DNA of 64,000 nucleotides, from positions 1 through 64,000 of the forward strand of contig JAGOPP010000010.1 of NCBI GenBank assembly GCA_017991935.1. The letters are read 5' to 3'. The translations under genes were made by a program, and so were the position numbers. The first letter of the stretch is position 1. Each line of letters begins with the position of its first letter. The notes under the pieces are model-generated. The model searched no databases and had not been told where the DNA came from. It saw nothing but the letters and a program-made list of their open reading frames with translations. This document shows, one piece after another, positions 7,964 to 18,502 of this stretch. Source of the stretch: Oscillospiraceae bacterium. Lineage in GTDB: Bacteria; Bacillota; Clostridia; Oscillospirales; Ruminococcaceae.

Positions 7964-10402
7964 TTACTGCGCGATGGTCGTGCCCACCGGTTTGTTTGTG
8001 CCGTAACTGAGCACCGGGAGCTGATCCTCGAGGAGCGGGATCTCCTTGATGATCTTCGGCTCCAGCGGGTGCACCAGCGCGGCCTTCAGGACCGTCTCGA
8101 TGTTATTGGCGGGGATGAATTCTATGCTGTCCTTTACGACCTGATCGATCTCCTCAAGATCCGGGAGGTTGTCCTCCGGGATGATCACGGTCTTGACCCC
8201 GGCGGCGTAGGCGGCCATGGTCTTTTCCTTGAGGCCGCCGATCGCGAGCACCCTGCCGCGCAGCGTCATCTCGCCGGTCATCGCGACCTCCCTGCGCACC
8301 GCGGTCCCGGAGAGAGCCGAGATGATCGCGGTGCAGAGGGTCACGCCCGCGGACGGGCCATCCTTGGGCACCGCGCCCTCCGGCACATGGATGTGGATGT
8401 CCTTTGTCTTATAAAAATCATGCTCGATGCCGTATTTTTCCGTGCAGGAGCGCACGAAACTGATCGCCGCGTGGGCGGATTCCTTCATCACGTCGCCGAG
8501 ATTCCCGGTCAGCTCCACCTTGCCGGAGCCGTCGAGAATCGCGACCTCGATCTGCATCATCTCGCCGCCGGCCTCCGTCCAAGCGAGCCCGTTGACGAGG
8601 CCCACGGCGTTCTCCTTCGGGATGGCCTCGGGCTTAAACTTTTTGACGCCGAGGAATTCGCCGATGTTTTTGTCCGTGACAACGACCTTTTCCGTATCCC
8701 CGCCGACGATCTGCTTCGCGGCCTTGCGGCACAGGGCGGCGATGTTGCGCTCCGTGTTGCGGACGCCAGCCTCCCTTGTGTAGTAGTCGATGACGGCGTA
8801 GAGCGCCTCGTCCGTGACCTTGAATTCCTTCGCGGAGAGGCCGTGGCGGCGCATCTGCTTTTTGAGCAGATGGCGCTTCGCGATCTGGAATTTTTCCTCG
8901 CGGGTGTAGGTCGTCAGGTTGATGACCTCCATGCGGTCGAGCAGCGGCTCCGGGATCGCGCTCATGTCGTTCGCCGTCGTGATGAAAAGGATTTTGGAGA
9001 GATCGAACGGCACCTCGATATAGTGGTCGCGGAAGGCGACGTTCTGCTCCGGGTCGAGCACCTCGAGCATCGCGGAGGCCGGGTCGCCGCGAAAATCGTT
9101 GCCCATCTTGTCGATCTCGTCGAGCAGGATCAGGGCGTTCTTGCTGCCGGCGAGCTTCACAGCGTTTATGATGCGCCCCGGCATCGCGCCGATGTAGGTC
9201 TTTCTGTGGCCGCGGATGTCCGATTCGTCCTTCATGCCGCCGAGGGAGATCCGCGCGTATTTGCGGCCCATCGTCGTGGCGATGGACTTGGCGACCGAGG
9301 TCTTGCCGACGCCGGGCGGCCCGACGAAGCACAAAATCTGGCCGTTGACGTCGGGGGCGAGCTTGCGCACCGCGAGCAGCTCCAAAATCCGCTCCTTGAC
9401 CTTCTTGAGGCCGTAGTGGTCCCGGTCGAGGAGTTTCTTCGCCTTCTCAAGATCGATGCGGTCCGTCGTCTCGGTGTTCCACGGCAGCGCGAGGCAGGTA
9501 TCCAGATAGCTGCGGATCACGTCGGATTCGTGGCTGCCGACCGGCTGTTTGCCCAGACGGTCCGCCTCCTCCAGCAGCTTCTTATGTACCTCTTCGCTCA
9601 GGGCCATGGCGCCGATCTTTTCGCGGTAGACGTCCGATTCCTCTTGGACGTTTTCCCCCTCGCCGAGCTCCTCGTTGATGGCTTTTAACTGCTCGCGCAG
9701 ATAGTATTCGCGCTGATTCTGGTCGACCTGATCCTTGACTTTTTCAAAGATGTCGTGCTCCACGTTGAGGATAGAATTCTCGTTTTCGAGCACGGAGGCA
9801 AGCAGCTCCAGCCGCTTGACGTAGCTCGATTCCTCGAGGATCGTCTGTTTGTCCTCCACCTCAAGATTCAGGTTCCCGGCGAGATATTCGCCGAGAAAGA
9901 CCGGGTCGTCGGTGCCGAGGGCGTTGACGACGATCTCCTTGGGCATCTTGGGGATCAGATAGCAGTATTCGTTGAAAAGCTCCTTCACGGTGCGCATCAG
10001 CGCGTCGCAGAGGACGCTCTTTCTCGGGCGGAGGCTGTGCAGCGGGTATTCCTGAATCTTCGCCTCAAAATAGGGCTCCTCGGTGACCATTTCGATCAGC
10101 CTCGCGCGGTATTTGCCCTCCACCAAAATGCGCATCACGTCGTTGCCGGTCTTGATGACTTGGCGGACCTCCGCCACCACGCCGACATCGTAAATTTTAT
10201 TGGGCTGAAGCTCCTCGTCCTTGATGTCCTTTTGCGCCGAGAGAAAGACCAGCTGGTCCTTTTTCATCGCGTCGTTGAGCGCCGCGATGGATTTTTTGCG
10301 GCCCACGTCAAAATGCAGGACGACTTTCGGAAACAAGACGATGCCGCGCATGGCGATCATCGGCATGACGACCGAGGGGTTTTCCATAATTTTTTCATCC
10401 AT
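7964..10402 (-). CDS. lon: ATP-dependent protease Lon (LonA type)
   Basis: Hexameric cytoplasmic AAA+ serine protease of 812 residues. The order is an N-terminal substrate domain ([15 protein letters not shown] near the start), AAA+ module with Walker A GPPGVGKT and Walker [11 protein letters not shown], and a C-terminal protease domain with the catalytic Ser in [10 protein letters not shown] and Lys in [15 protein letters not shown] placed the start at an internal ATG because GGAGG lies eight bases upstream and the conserved N-terminus begins there; an upstream extension of 26 codons is unsupported. The 110 bases between clpX and this gene show no heat-shock operator of CtsR or CIRCE type that I can recognise. 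Confidence 0.97.
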   Translation of the reverse strand: MDEKIMENPSVVMPMIAMRGIVLFPKVVLHFDVGRKKSIAALNDAMKKDQLVFLSAQKDIKDEELQPNKIYDVGVVAEVRQVIKTGNDVMRILVEGKYRARLIEMVTEEPYFEAKIQEYPLHSLRPRKSVLCDALMRTVKELFNEYCYLIPKMPKEIVVNALGTDDPVFLGEYLAGNLNLEVEDKQTILEESSYVKRLELLASVLENENSILNVEHDIFEKVKDQVDQNQREYYLREQLKAINEELGEGENVQEESDVYREKIGAMALSEEVHKKLLEEADRLGKQPVGSHESDVIRSYLDTCLALPWNTETTDRIDLEKAKKLLDRDHYGLKKVKERILELLAVRKLAPDVNGQILCFVGPPGVGKTSVAKSIATTMGRKYARISLGGMKDESDIRGHRKTYIGAMPGRIINAVKLAGSKNALILLDEIDKMGNDFRGDPASAMLEVLDPEQNVAFRDHYIEVPFDLSKILFITTANDMSAIPEPLLDRMEVINLTTYTREEKFQIAKRHLLKKQMRRHGLSAKEFKVTDEALYAVIDYYTREAGVRNTERNIAALCRKAAKQIVGGDTEKVVVTDKNIGEFLGVKKFKPEAIPKENAVGLVNGLAWTEAGGEMMQIEVAILDGSGKVELTGNLGDVMKESAHAAISFVRSCTEKYGIEHDFYKTKDIHIHVPEGAVPKDGPSAGVTLCTAIISALSGTAVRREVAMTGEMTLRGRVLAIGGLKEKTMAAYAAGVKTVIIPEDNLPDLEEIDQVVKDSIEFIPANNIETVLKAALVHPLEPKIIKEIPLLEDQLPVLSYGTNKPVGTTIAQ

Positions 10403-10512
10403 TTTCGAAACCTCCGTTTCGGATCGAATTTTTTGGAAGATGAACAAAGTCCGCCACGACAAACGCATCGCATTTATCATAACGGACCGTTTTCGTATAT
10501 TTTGGTTCGGGC

Positions 10513-11835
<1,323 letters not shown>

Positions 11836-11841
11836 TCTAAC

Positions 11842-12432
11842 TCACACCTCTTGGCGTTTTGTAATGACGCGGTCCACAAGACCGTAATGCATGGCTTCCT
11901 CCGCGGACATAAAATTGTCGCGGTCGGTGTCCCGATAGATCACGTCCAGCGGCTGGCCGGTCTGCTCGGAGAGGATGCGGTTGAGCCTCTCGCGAATGCG
12001 GATGATGTGGTCCGCGTGGATCTTGACGTCGGAGGCCTGCCCCTGCGCGCCGCCGAGCGGCTGGTGGATCACGATTTCGCTGTTGGGCAGGGCGAAGCGC
12101 TTGCCCTTCGCCCCGGAGGAAAGCAGAAACGCGCCCATGGAGGCCGCCATCCCGATGCAGATCGTGGAGACGTCGCATTTGATATACTGCATCGTGTCGT
12201 AGATCGCCATGCCGGCCGAGATGGAGCCGCCCGGGCTGCTGATATAAAGGCTGATGTCCTTATCCGGATCCTGCCCCTCCAGATAGAGAAGCTGGGCCAC
12301 GACCAAGCTCGCCGTGGTGTCGTTGACCTCTTCGCAGAGCATCACGATCCTGTCGTTGAGCAGGCGGGAAAAGATATCGTAGGAGCGCTCGCCGCGGTTG
12401 GTCTGCTCGATGACCATCGGGACTAAACTCAT
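11842..12432 (-). CDS. clpP: ATP-dependent Clp protease proteolytic subunit
   Basis: Serine peptidase of 196 residues that forms the double-heptamer degradation chamber. The catalytic triad is visible: Ser98 in [11 protein letters not shown], His123 in [10 protein letters not shown] and Asp172 in DTDRDNFMS. The N-terminal [20 protein letters not shown] is the canonical axial-loop region. It lies between trigger factor and clpX, the standard Firmicutes and proteobacterial arrangement. Confidence 0.97.
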   Translation of the reverse strand: MSLVPMVIEQTNRGERSYDIFSRLLNDRIVMLCEEVNDTTASLVVAQLLYLEGQDPDKDISLYISSPGGSISAGMAIYDTMQYIKCDVSTICIGMAASMGAFLLSSGAKGKRFALPNSEIVIHQPLGGAQGQASDVKIHADHIIRIRERLNRILSEQTGQPLDVIYRDTDRDNFMSAEEAMHYGLVDRVITKRQEV

Positions 12433-12480
12433 TTGCCGTACCTCGTTTCTTGAAAGTTAAACGGTTTTGCCGCCGGAGAT

Positions 12481-12765
12481 TCAGTCGGTATCCATGTCGA
12501 TGTCGGCTTTTTTCTTTCTGACGCAGCGTTTTTTCGCGGCCGGAGCCTCCTCTTCGGAGGCGGCCTCCTCCGCGGCCGGAATTTCTTCCGCGGCGGCGGG
12601 CGTCTCGGACGCGGCCGGAGCCTTCTTCGCGGCCGGGGCTTTCTTTGCGGCAGGAGCCTCCTGCGCAGTCTCCGCAGCCTCCGCAGCCGGTTCCTCCTCC
12701 GCTTTCTTCTTAGCGGCGCGCTTCTTCGGGGCGGGAGCGGCCTCTTCCCCATCCGCAACCTCCGT
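12481..12765 (-). repeat. Low-complexity tail-coding repeats in tig
   Basis: GC-rich imperfect tandem repeats that encode the alternating Ala/Pro/Lys and Glu blocks of the trigger factor tail. Units such as EAPAAKKAP recur at irregular spacing. Confidence 0.75.
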
Positions 12766-14037
12766 GATCTTCGCGTGGCTGCGGACGAATTCGATGGCTT
12801 TTTCGACGAGCAGATCCGGCTTCAGTTCCTTTTCCGGAATGGCCCCGCGGACCTCCTCCGCCTTCATGCCGTACTTTTCGGCCAGTTTCTGATACTCTTC
12901 ATCATATTCTTCTTGGGTGACATCCATGCCCTCCAGCTTGGCGATCTTCTCCAAGGCGAGGCGGATCTTGACCTGACGCTCCGCCTGCGGGCGGAACCCG
13001 TCCCGGTAGGTCTCCTTGTCGGAGCCGGTGTACATCAGATAGCTTTCGAGGTCGAGGCCGCTCTGTTTGAGCCTCGCCTCAAAGTCCCCCATCATGTCGT
13101 CCATGCGGATCTCGCACATGACCTTCGGGACCTCGACGGTCGTGTTCGCGAGCACGGCGTCGACAAGCTGGTTTTCGACGTCGGCGTCGCTCGCGGCGCG
13201 GCTGCGCTCCTCATTGTGCCCCCTAATTTCGGCCCTGAGCTCGTCCAGCGTGTCGAACTCGCTGACGTCCTTCGCAAACTCGTCGTCGGCCGCCGGGATC
13301 TCCTTGTACTGGATCTTGTTGATTTTGCATTTGAAGACCGCCGCGGCCCCCTTGAGGGATTCCTCATGGTAATCCTCCGGGAAGGTCACGTTGACGTCGA
13401 ACTCCTCGCCGAGCCCATGTCCGGCGACCTGTTCCTCAAAGCCCGGGATGAACGTGTTGGAGCCGAGCTCGAGGTCATAATTCTCGTCCTTGCCGCCTTC
13501 GAAGGCGACGCCGTCTTTGTATCCGTCGTAATCGAGCGTCACATGGTCGCCCGTCTGCGCGGGCCTGTCCTCCACGTCGACAAGCCGGGCGTTGCGCGCG
13601 CGGAGCTTGGTCAACTCGTCCTCGACCTCTTTGTCGGTAACAGTCTTGACGGTTTTCTTGACTTCGATGCCCTTATAATTACCAACCTCGACGTCCGGCT
13701 TCACGGTCACGGTCGCGGTGAAAGAATATCCGTCGGCGCTGCAGTCCAGCAGTTCGATGTCGGCGCGGTCAACCGGCTCCACGCCCGCCTGCTCTACGGC
13801 GTACTCATAAGCGGCCGGATAGGATTCCTGAATGGCGTCCTGATAGAAATGCTCTCTGGGATAATATTTTTCAATCAGAGCGCGGGGCGCCTTTCCTTTG
13901 CGGAATCCCGGAACGGTCAGCCTCTTCGCGTTGCTCTGATACGCGGATTCTATCGCGCGGCCGAACTCCTCGGCGTTTACAGAGACGGTGAGCTTGCATT
14001 CGTTGGCTCCGGTTTTTTCAAAATGTGTCAGTTCCAT
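12481..14037 (-). CDS. tig: Trigger factor with long Ala/Lys/Glu tail
   Basis: Ribosome-associated chaperone of 518 residues. The N-terminal ribosome-docking signature is VPGFRKGKAP (about 43-51). The FKBP-type prolyl isomerase domain spans roughly 155-250 (DHVTLDYDGYKDG, FIPGFEEQVAGHGLGE), and the C-terminal helical domain follows to about residue 425. The remaining roughly 90 residues are low-complexity: repeats of EAPAAKKAP, ETPAAAEE and KKRAAKKK, ending in an acidic DIDMDTD. Usual trigger factors are about 430 residues, so this is an added tail, not part of the fold. GGGAGG before the ATG and a nearby TATAAT support the start. It heads the clpP-clpX-lon-engB cluster. Confidence 0.95.
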   Translation of the reverse strand: MELTHFEKTGANECKLTVSVNAEEFGRAIESAYQSNAKRLTVPGFRKGKAPRALIEKYYPREHFYQDAIQESYPAAYEYAVEQAGVEPVDRADIELLDCSADGYSFTATVTVKPDVEVGNYKGIEVKKTVKTVTDKEVEDELTKLRARNARLVDVEDRPAQTGDHVTLDYDGYKDGVAFEGGKDENYDLELGSNTFIPGFEEQVAGHGLGEEFDVNVTFPEDYHEESLKGAAAVFKCKINKIQYKEIPAADDEFAKDVSEFDTLDELRAEIRGHNEERSRAASDADVENQLVDAVLANTTVEVPKVMCEIRMDDMMGDFEARLKQSGLDLESYLMYTGSDKETYRDGFRPQAERQVKIRLALEKIAKLEGMDVTQEEYDEEYQKLAEKYGMKAEEVRGAIPEKELKPDLLVEKAIEFVRSHAKITEVADGEEAAPAPKKRAAKKKAEEEPAAEAAETAQEAPAAKKAPAAKKAPAASETPAAAEEIPAAEEAASEEEAPAAKKRCVRKKKADIDMDTD

Positions 14038-14078
14038 TCTGTTTCCTCCCGATCGTTGCGTTTTTCAGTAACCTGATT

Positions 14079-14107
14079 ATTATATCATAATAAATATTAA
14101 ATTTCTA
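14079..14107 (-). promoter_or_regulatory. Probable promoter of tig
   Basis: TATAAT in an AT-rich stretch, with a weak -35 (TAGAAA) 17 bases upstream, reading leftwards into tig. Confidence 0.5.
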
Positions 14108-14123
14108 TAAATTTTCGAAAAGA

Positions 14124-14825
14124 TTATCGGCCGGACGGCTCAATCCGCCACGGGGTGAAGCGGAGGTGATCGGCGGAGACGAGTTTATAGGAAATCCCCA
14201 TATAGTCCCCTTCGTTCGCGATGCTCCTTGCCGCGCCGTGGATGTGGCCGTAATAGACCCGCCGGACCCCGTATTTGAGCAGCATATCAATCATATTGGG
14301 AACGATTTCGTTCGCGTATACCGGCGGGTAGTGAAGAAAGACGATTTTTTCGCCGTTTCCAAACCGCTCCGCGTCTTGGAGGGAGAGTTCCAGCCGGAGC
14401 GCCTCCCGCGCGGAGATCTTGAGATCGTGCTCCTCGTTGGGCATAAACACCCAGCCCCTCGTGCCGCAGAGGATCATCCCGTCCGCGGTATCCGCGCAGT
14501 TGTGCAGGAGGCCGATCGTCGTGAGTCCGTGTTCCTCAAAAAAGGCCTCGATTTTATGTCTCGTATCCCACCAGTAGTCGTGATTGCCCTTGATTAAGAG
14601 CTTTCTCCCGGGCAGAGCTTCGAGAAACCGGAAATCCGGCAGCGCCTCCTCCATGGAGATCCCCCATGAAAAATCCCCCGGGATCACGACGGTGTCCCCC
14701 GCGCCGACCGTCCCGCGCCAGTTTTGCTCCAAGCGGGCGACATAGTCGTCCCACCCATAGAACACATCCATCGGCTTATCCGCGCCGAGCGAGAGATGCA
14801 GGTCCCCGATCGTAAAAAGCGCCAT
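14124..14825 (-). CDS. Metallophosphoesterase (calcineurin-like)
   Basis: Cytoplasmic phosphoesterase of 233 residues with a complete di-metal site: GDLHLS at the N-terminus (Asp-x-His), GDFSWG, KGNHDYWW (Asn-His-Asp), FLHYPP and the terminal YYGHIHG (Gly-His-x-His). It matches the roughly 230-residue Firmicutes family of unknown substrate. It follows thrC with one base between them, so it is the last gene of that operon. Function beyond phosphoester hydrolysis is not inferable. Confidence 0.9.
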   Translation of the reverse strand: MALFTIGDLHLSLGADKPMDVFYGWDDYVARLEQNWRGTVGAGDTVVIPGDFSWGISMEEALPDFRFLEALPGRKLLIKGNHDYWWDTRHKIEAFFEEHGLTTIGLLHNCADTADGMILCGTRGWVFMPNEEHDLKISAREALRLELSLQDAERFGNGEKIVFLHYPPVYANEIVPNMIDMLLKYGVRRVYYGHIHGAARSIANEGDYMGISYKLVSADHLRFTPWRIEPSGR

Positions 14826-14826
14826 G

Positions 14827-16314
14827 TCACCCTCCTACCGCGCCCAAAACGTACGCTTCCAGCTCCTCTTTTTCGCTCGAGCCGGTGAAGCGGATCTCCG
14901 CGCCTCGCAGCTCCCGCAGAGAATCCGGCATGAGCATGCCGGAAATCCGCTCTAATTCCTCCGCGGCGGCGAATTCGTCGGCGACGGTCTGTCCGGCGAC
15001 GGCCTTGAGCACGCTCGTGGGAAATTTATACGGGCTCGCCGTCGAGACCACCAAAGTCATGTGGGAATCGCCGGTCTCCTCCGCGTATCGGCGCAGGACG
15101 TCCAGCGCGACCGCCGTGTGCGTGTCGCAGAGATAATCGTATGTCTCAAAAATATCCCCGACCGTCCGCAGGGTATCCTCCTCCGAGCACCAGCCCGGCC
15201 AGAAGTCGGCCCGCAGCTTCGCTTTCACCTCATCCGAAACCTCGTAGGCCCCGGTCTCCGCGAGTGATTTGAGCAGCGCGGCGACGGCGGCGGAATCCCT
15301 GTCATAGTAATCGAACAGCAGGCGCTCCAGATTGCTGGAAATCAAAATATCCATCGAGGGCGAGACCGTGGCGTAAAACCGCCGGTTGCGGTCGTAGACG
15401 CCGGTGCGGATGAAATCGGTCAGCACATGGTTCGAATTGGAGGCGCAGATCAGCTTGTGAACCGGCAGGCCCATCTTTTTTGCGTAATACGCCGCGAGGA
15501 TGTCGCCGAAGTTGCCGGAGGGCACCGCGACGTTGATCCCGTCCCCCAGCTTGATCTTCCCGTCGGCGGCGAGCTTCGCGTAGGCTTCGAGATAATACAC
15601 GATCTGCGGCACGAGCCTGCCGATGTTGATCGAGTTTGCGCTTGAAAAGGCCATGCCCCTCTCCGCGAGCGCGGCTTTGATGGACGCGTCCGTAAAGATC
15701 CGCTTGACGGCGGTCTGCGTGTCGTCGAAATTTCCCCGAATGGCGCGGACGTGGACGTTCCCGCCCCTCTGGGTGGCCATCTGGAGCTTCTGCATCCCGC
15801 TGACGCCGTCCTCGGGATAGAAGACGAGAATTTCCGTCCCCGGGACGTCGCGAAAGCCCTCGAGCGCGGCCTTTCCGGTGTCGCCGGAGGTCGCGGCAAG
15901 GATCACGGTTTTCTTCCCGCCGCCGCGTTTTTCGGCGGCCTTCGTCAGCAGGCGCGGCAAGATCTGAAGCGCGATGTCCTTGAACGCGCAGGTCGGCCCA
16001 TGCCAAAGCTCGATCAGGCAGCAGGCGTCCCCCAGCATGGCGAGCGGCGCGGGAAGATCCTCCTCAAACCTGCCGAGGTAGGCGCCCTCCGCGCAGCCGA
16101 GCAGCTCCTCCGCGGTAAAATCCGTGAAAAATTGCCCGAGAAGCAGCGCGGCGTTCTCGTGGTATCGCCTGCGGGCAAAGGCGGCGATCTCTTCCATGCT
16201 CAAAACCGGAAATTTCTCCGGGACATAGAGGCCCCCGTCCGGCGCGATGCCGCGCAGGATCGCCTCCGACGGCGCCGCCTCCGATTTGATGTCTCTGGTG
16301 CTTTGAAATTTCAT
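14827..16314 (-). CDS. thrC: Threonine synthase
   Basis: PLP enzyme of 495 residues that converts O-phospho-L-homoserine to threonine. The PLP-binding Lys is residue 112 in HGPTCAFKDIALQ, followed by the phosphate-binding ATSGDTGKAAL loop. The N-terminal RGIAPDGGLYVPE is diagnostic for the long, E. coli-like threonine synthase class. I chose the ATG just before MKFQSTRD because upstream in-frame sequence overlaps the dipeptidase gene. It follows the dipeptidase by 10 bases. No thrA or thrB is present in the window. Confidence 0.95.
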   Translation of the reverse strand: MKFQSTRDIKSEAAPSEAILRGIAPDGGLYVPEKFPVLSMEEIAAFARRRYHENAALLLGQFFTDFTAEELLGCAEGAYLGRFEEDLPAPLAMLGDACCLIELWHGPTCAFKDIALQILPRLLTKAAEKRGGGKKTVILAATSGDTGKAALEGFRDVPGTEILVFYPEDGVSGMQKLQMATQRGGNVHVRAIRGNFDDTQTAVKRIFTDASIKAALAERGMAFSSANSINIGRLVPQIVYYLEAYAKLAADGKIKLGDGINVAVPSGNFGDILAAYYAKKMGLPVHKLICASNSNHVLTDFIRTGVYDRNRRFYATVSPSMDILISSNLERLLFDYYDRDSAAVAALLKSLAETGAYEVSDEVKAKLRADFWPGWCSEEDTLRTVGDIFETYDYLCDTHTAVALDVLRRYAEETGDSHMTLVVSTASPYKFPTSVLKAVAGQTVADEFAAAEELERISGMLMPDSLRELRGAEIRFTGSSEKEELEAYVLGAVGG

Positions 16315-16324
16315 AATTTGGCCC

Positions 16325-17254
16325 TCAAAAATGACAGGTGAAATATCGAAACGCGTTTTCCCAGAAAAACTTCTCCCGCTGGGCATCCGTAAAGCCGAAG
16401 TCCTCGAGCGCCCGGGAAAGATTTTCGAGCTTGCCGAGATCCTCGAGCCCCGGCACGGTCTCGCAGCCGTCGAAATCGCTGCCCATGCAGACCGCGTCCT
16501 CCCCGCCGAGCTCGACGAAACGGGCAATGTGGCGGGCGGCGTCGGTCAGGGAGGCCTGTTCCGGGTCGTCGTTCAGAAACGCCTTGTAAAAATTGACACC
16601 GACCAGTCCCCCGCGCCGCGCGATCTCTTGGAAATGCTCGTCCGTGAGATTCCTCTGATGCCCGCAGAGCGGGCGGCTGTTGGAGTGCGTGGCGACGACC
16701 GGGCAGGAGACGTTGCGAAACGCGTCCTCTATCCCGGCGTCGGAGAGATGGGAGATGTCGATCCCCATGCCGATGCGCTCCATCTCCCGGATCGCCTCGA
16801 TGCCGAAGGGCTTGAGGCCTTTTTTTGGATCCGACGCGCCGAAACCGAGCTCGTTCTCCCCATTCCATGTAAGGGTCATCATCTTTACACCGTCGGCTTT
16901 TGCTTCGGAGAGGCGTTCCAGCCTCCCGCCGAGGATGGCGCCGCCCTCGAAGGTGAGAACCGCCGCGGTCTTCCCCGCGGCGATGATCCGGCCGATCTCG
17001 GAGGCGTCCCGCGCCTGCTCCCACCGGTCGGAAAATTTCTCGAGCTGGCGCTCAAAGTAGTGTTTGACGATCTGATAATAATTCCACGCGTCGTCGCCGC
17101 GGATCGTGTCCGGAAGAAAAACGGCGAAGCACTGGCAATAGTTCTCAAGTGAGGCCCTTTTGGATAGCGAGGCCTGCAGCAGGTCGCAGTCCATGTCCGC
17201 GCTGTGCCCCAAGGCGCAGGTCAGTGTGTCGCAGTGAAGATCGAAATGATTCAA
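16325..17254 (-). CDS. Membrane-dipeptidase-family peptidase (M19)
   Basis: Zinc dipeptidase of 309 residues, related to renal dipeptidase. The first metal ligands are the His and Asp of FDLHCDT. The bridging Glu lies in LTFEGGAIL, the further His ligands in DISHLSD and THSNSRPL, and the C-terminal Asp in GSDFDG. No signal peptide is visible, so it is probably cytoplasmic and splits dipeptides. Its ATG overlaps the yraN stop by four bases. Confidence 0.93.
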   Translation of the reverse strand: MNHFDLHCDTLTCALGHSADMDCDLLQASLSKRASLENYCQCFAVFLPDTIRGDDAWNYYQIVKHYFERQLEKFSDRWEQARDASEIGRIIAAGKTAAVLTFEGGAILGGRLERLSEAKADGVKMMTLTWNGENELGFGASDPKKGLKPFGIEAIREMERIGMGIDISHLSDAGIEDAFRNVSCPVVATHSNSRPLCGHQRNLTDEHFQEIARRGGLVGVNFYKAFLNDDPEQASLTDAARHIARFVELGGEDAVCMGSDFDGCETVPGLEDLGKLENLSRALEDFGFTDAQREKFFWENAFRYFTCHF

Positions 17255-17631
17255 ATCGGGACCTCCATCTCAAAGGCATTGGGCAGAAACGTATGCGCTT
17301 TGATTTCCAGCGTTGTTTTATCGTAGATCACCTCGAACACGTCGAAGCGGATCTTCGCTTTTTCTCCGGTTTCCATGATGTAAAGAATTGCAGCTTTACA
17401 TATCTTTCGGCGCTTGGAGGGCGTCACGGCCTCCCGCGGCGGGTAAAGGCAGTCCTCCGCGCGGGACTTGACCTCGACGATGGAGACGACGCCGTCTTTT
17501 TTCGCGACGATGTCGAGCTCGCCCATCTTGGTCAGAAAGTTCCGCGCGAGGATCTGATAGCCCTGCCCTTCCAGCCACTGTGCGGCAAAGTCCTCGCCGA
17601 GGTTGCCGCGCCGCCTCTTCTCCGTCACCAT
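17251..17631 (-). CDS. YraN/UPF0102-family nuclease-fold protein
   Basis: Small protein of 126 residues of the YraN (UPF0102) family, predicted Holliday-junction-resolvase-like nuclease fold. The core reads GNLGEDFAAQWLEGQGYQIL, then the metal-site pattern GELDIVAKKDGVVSIVEVKSR (Asp...Glu-x-Lys), the PD-(D/E)XK motif. AAGGAAG ten bases before the chosen ATG supports this start; an in-frame ATG eight codons upstream is possible. The family often neighbours rnhB, as here. Its cellular role is unproven. Confidence 0.9.
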   Translation of the reverse strand: MVTEKRRRGNLGEDFAAQWLEGQGYQILARNFLTKMGELDIVAKKDGVVSIVEVKSRAEDCLYPPREAVTPSKRRKICKAAILYIMETGEKAKIRFDVFEVIYDKTTLEIKAHTFLPNAFEMEVPI

Positions 17632-17905
17632 CTCCGCACATCTTCCTTGTCTCATTTTGGCCGGAAAACCGGCCTTTTGATAAACGCTTTTCCGTACTCC
17701 GGCCGGGTGCCTCCGTGGGTCCTTGTTGTCCGCCCGATTCATGCATACTCAGTCCGCCGGGCCGTGAACTTCGCGGATCGACACCATCGAGGGGTATCCC
17801 CCGCTTTTTGGCGCGGCGTCTTTATCGATTTCTATTCGCCGGGCCGCGGGGAATCTTTTTCTCCTGCGGGCATTTCGCCCGTAGCCGGTCCCCCAGCCCC
17901 GTGCA
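17632..17905. other. Intergenic spacer between yraN and rnhB
   Basis: Gap of 274 bases. It contains a perfect 6-bp palindromic hairpin (GGCCGG, AAAA, CCGGCC at 17659-17674) just upstream of yraN and a second small hairpin near 17876 (CGGGC/GCCCG). No gene or clear promoter is recognised. Confidence 0.5.
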
Positions 17906-18502
17906 TCAGTGCATCTTCTTTAAAAAAGTCAGCCGGTGAATCTCGCACGGGCCGTATGCCCGGAGCTTTTCGTAATGGAGCGCCGTCGGGTAGCCCTTGT
18001 GCTTTGCAAACTCGTATTCCGGGTAGATTTTGTCCATCTCCAACATAAAGCGGTCCCTGCTCATTTTGGCCAAAATCGAGGCCGCGGCGATGCTCGCGGA
18101 GACGGCGTCGCCCCCGATCACCGCTTTGCAGGGGATGTCGAGCTTTGGCGCGCGGTTGCCGTCGATATAGACGATGTCCGGCCGCAGGGAGAGGCCCTCC
18201 GCCGCCTGTTTCATCGCCCGCATCGTGGCGGCGAGGATGTTGATCTCGTCGATCACGCGGTTGTCGCAGCTCGTGATCGCGTAGGCGAGCGCGTGCTCCG
18301 TGATCTCATCGAAAAGCTGCTCCCGCTTTTGTGCGGAGAGCTTTTTGCTGTCGTTGACGCCCTCGATCTCGTAATCCTCGGGCAAAATGACCGCCGCGGC
18401 GTAGACCGGGCCGGCGAGCGGTCCCCTGCCCGCCTCGTCCACGCCGCAGATGAGTTTATATCCCTCCGCGCGCCTCGCGCGCTCGAATTCATAGAGACTC
18501 AT
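17906..18502 (-). CDS. rnhB: Ribonuclease HII
   Basis: Endonuclease of 198 residues that cuts the RNA strand of RNA-DNA hybrids and removes misincorporated ribonucleotides. The signature ICGVDEAGRGPLAGPV supplies the catalytic Asp-Glu pair and the GRG motif; further acidic residues lie in YIDGN and in the downstream core. The chosen ATG gives a canonical N-terminus and overlaps rbgA by 14 bases. rplS-rbgA-rnhB is a conserved Firmicutes order. Confidence 0.96.
   Translation of the reverse strand: MSLYEFERARRAEGYKLICGVDEAGRGPLAGPVYAAAVILPEDYEIEGVNDSKKLSAQKREQLFDEITEHALAYAITSCDNRVIDEINILAATMRAMKQAAEGLSLRPDIVYIDGNRAPKLDIPCKAVIGGDAVSASIAAASILAKMSRDRFMLEMDKIYPEYEFAKHKGYPTALHYEKLRAYGPCEIHRLTFLKKMH

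Noticed and set aside
7358..9688. Long open frame opposite engB and lon
   Set aside because: Antisense shadow across two clear genes; no motifs of its own.
10403..10512. CtsR or CIRCE operator before lon
   Set aside because: No GGTCAAA direct repeats or CIRCE inverted repeat are seen in the gap or before tig.
17659..17674. Terminator before yraN
   Set aside because: The GGCCGG-AAAA-CCGGCC hairpin has T bases only on the plus strand, where no gene precedes it.
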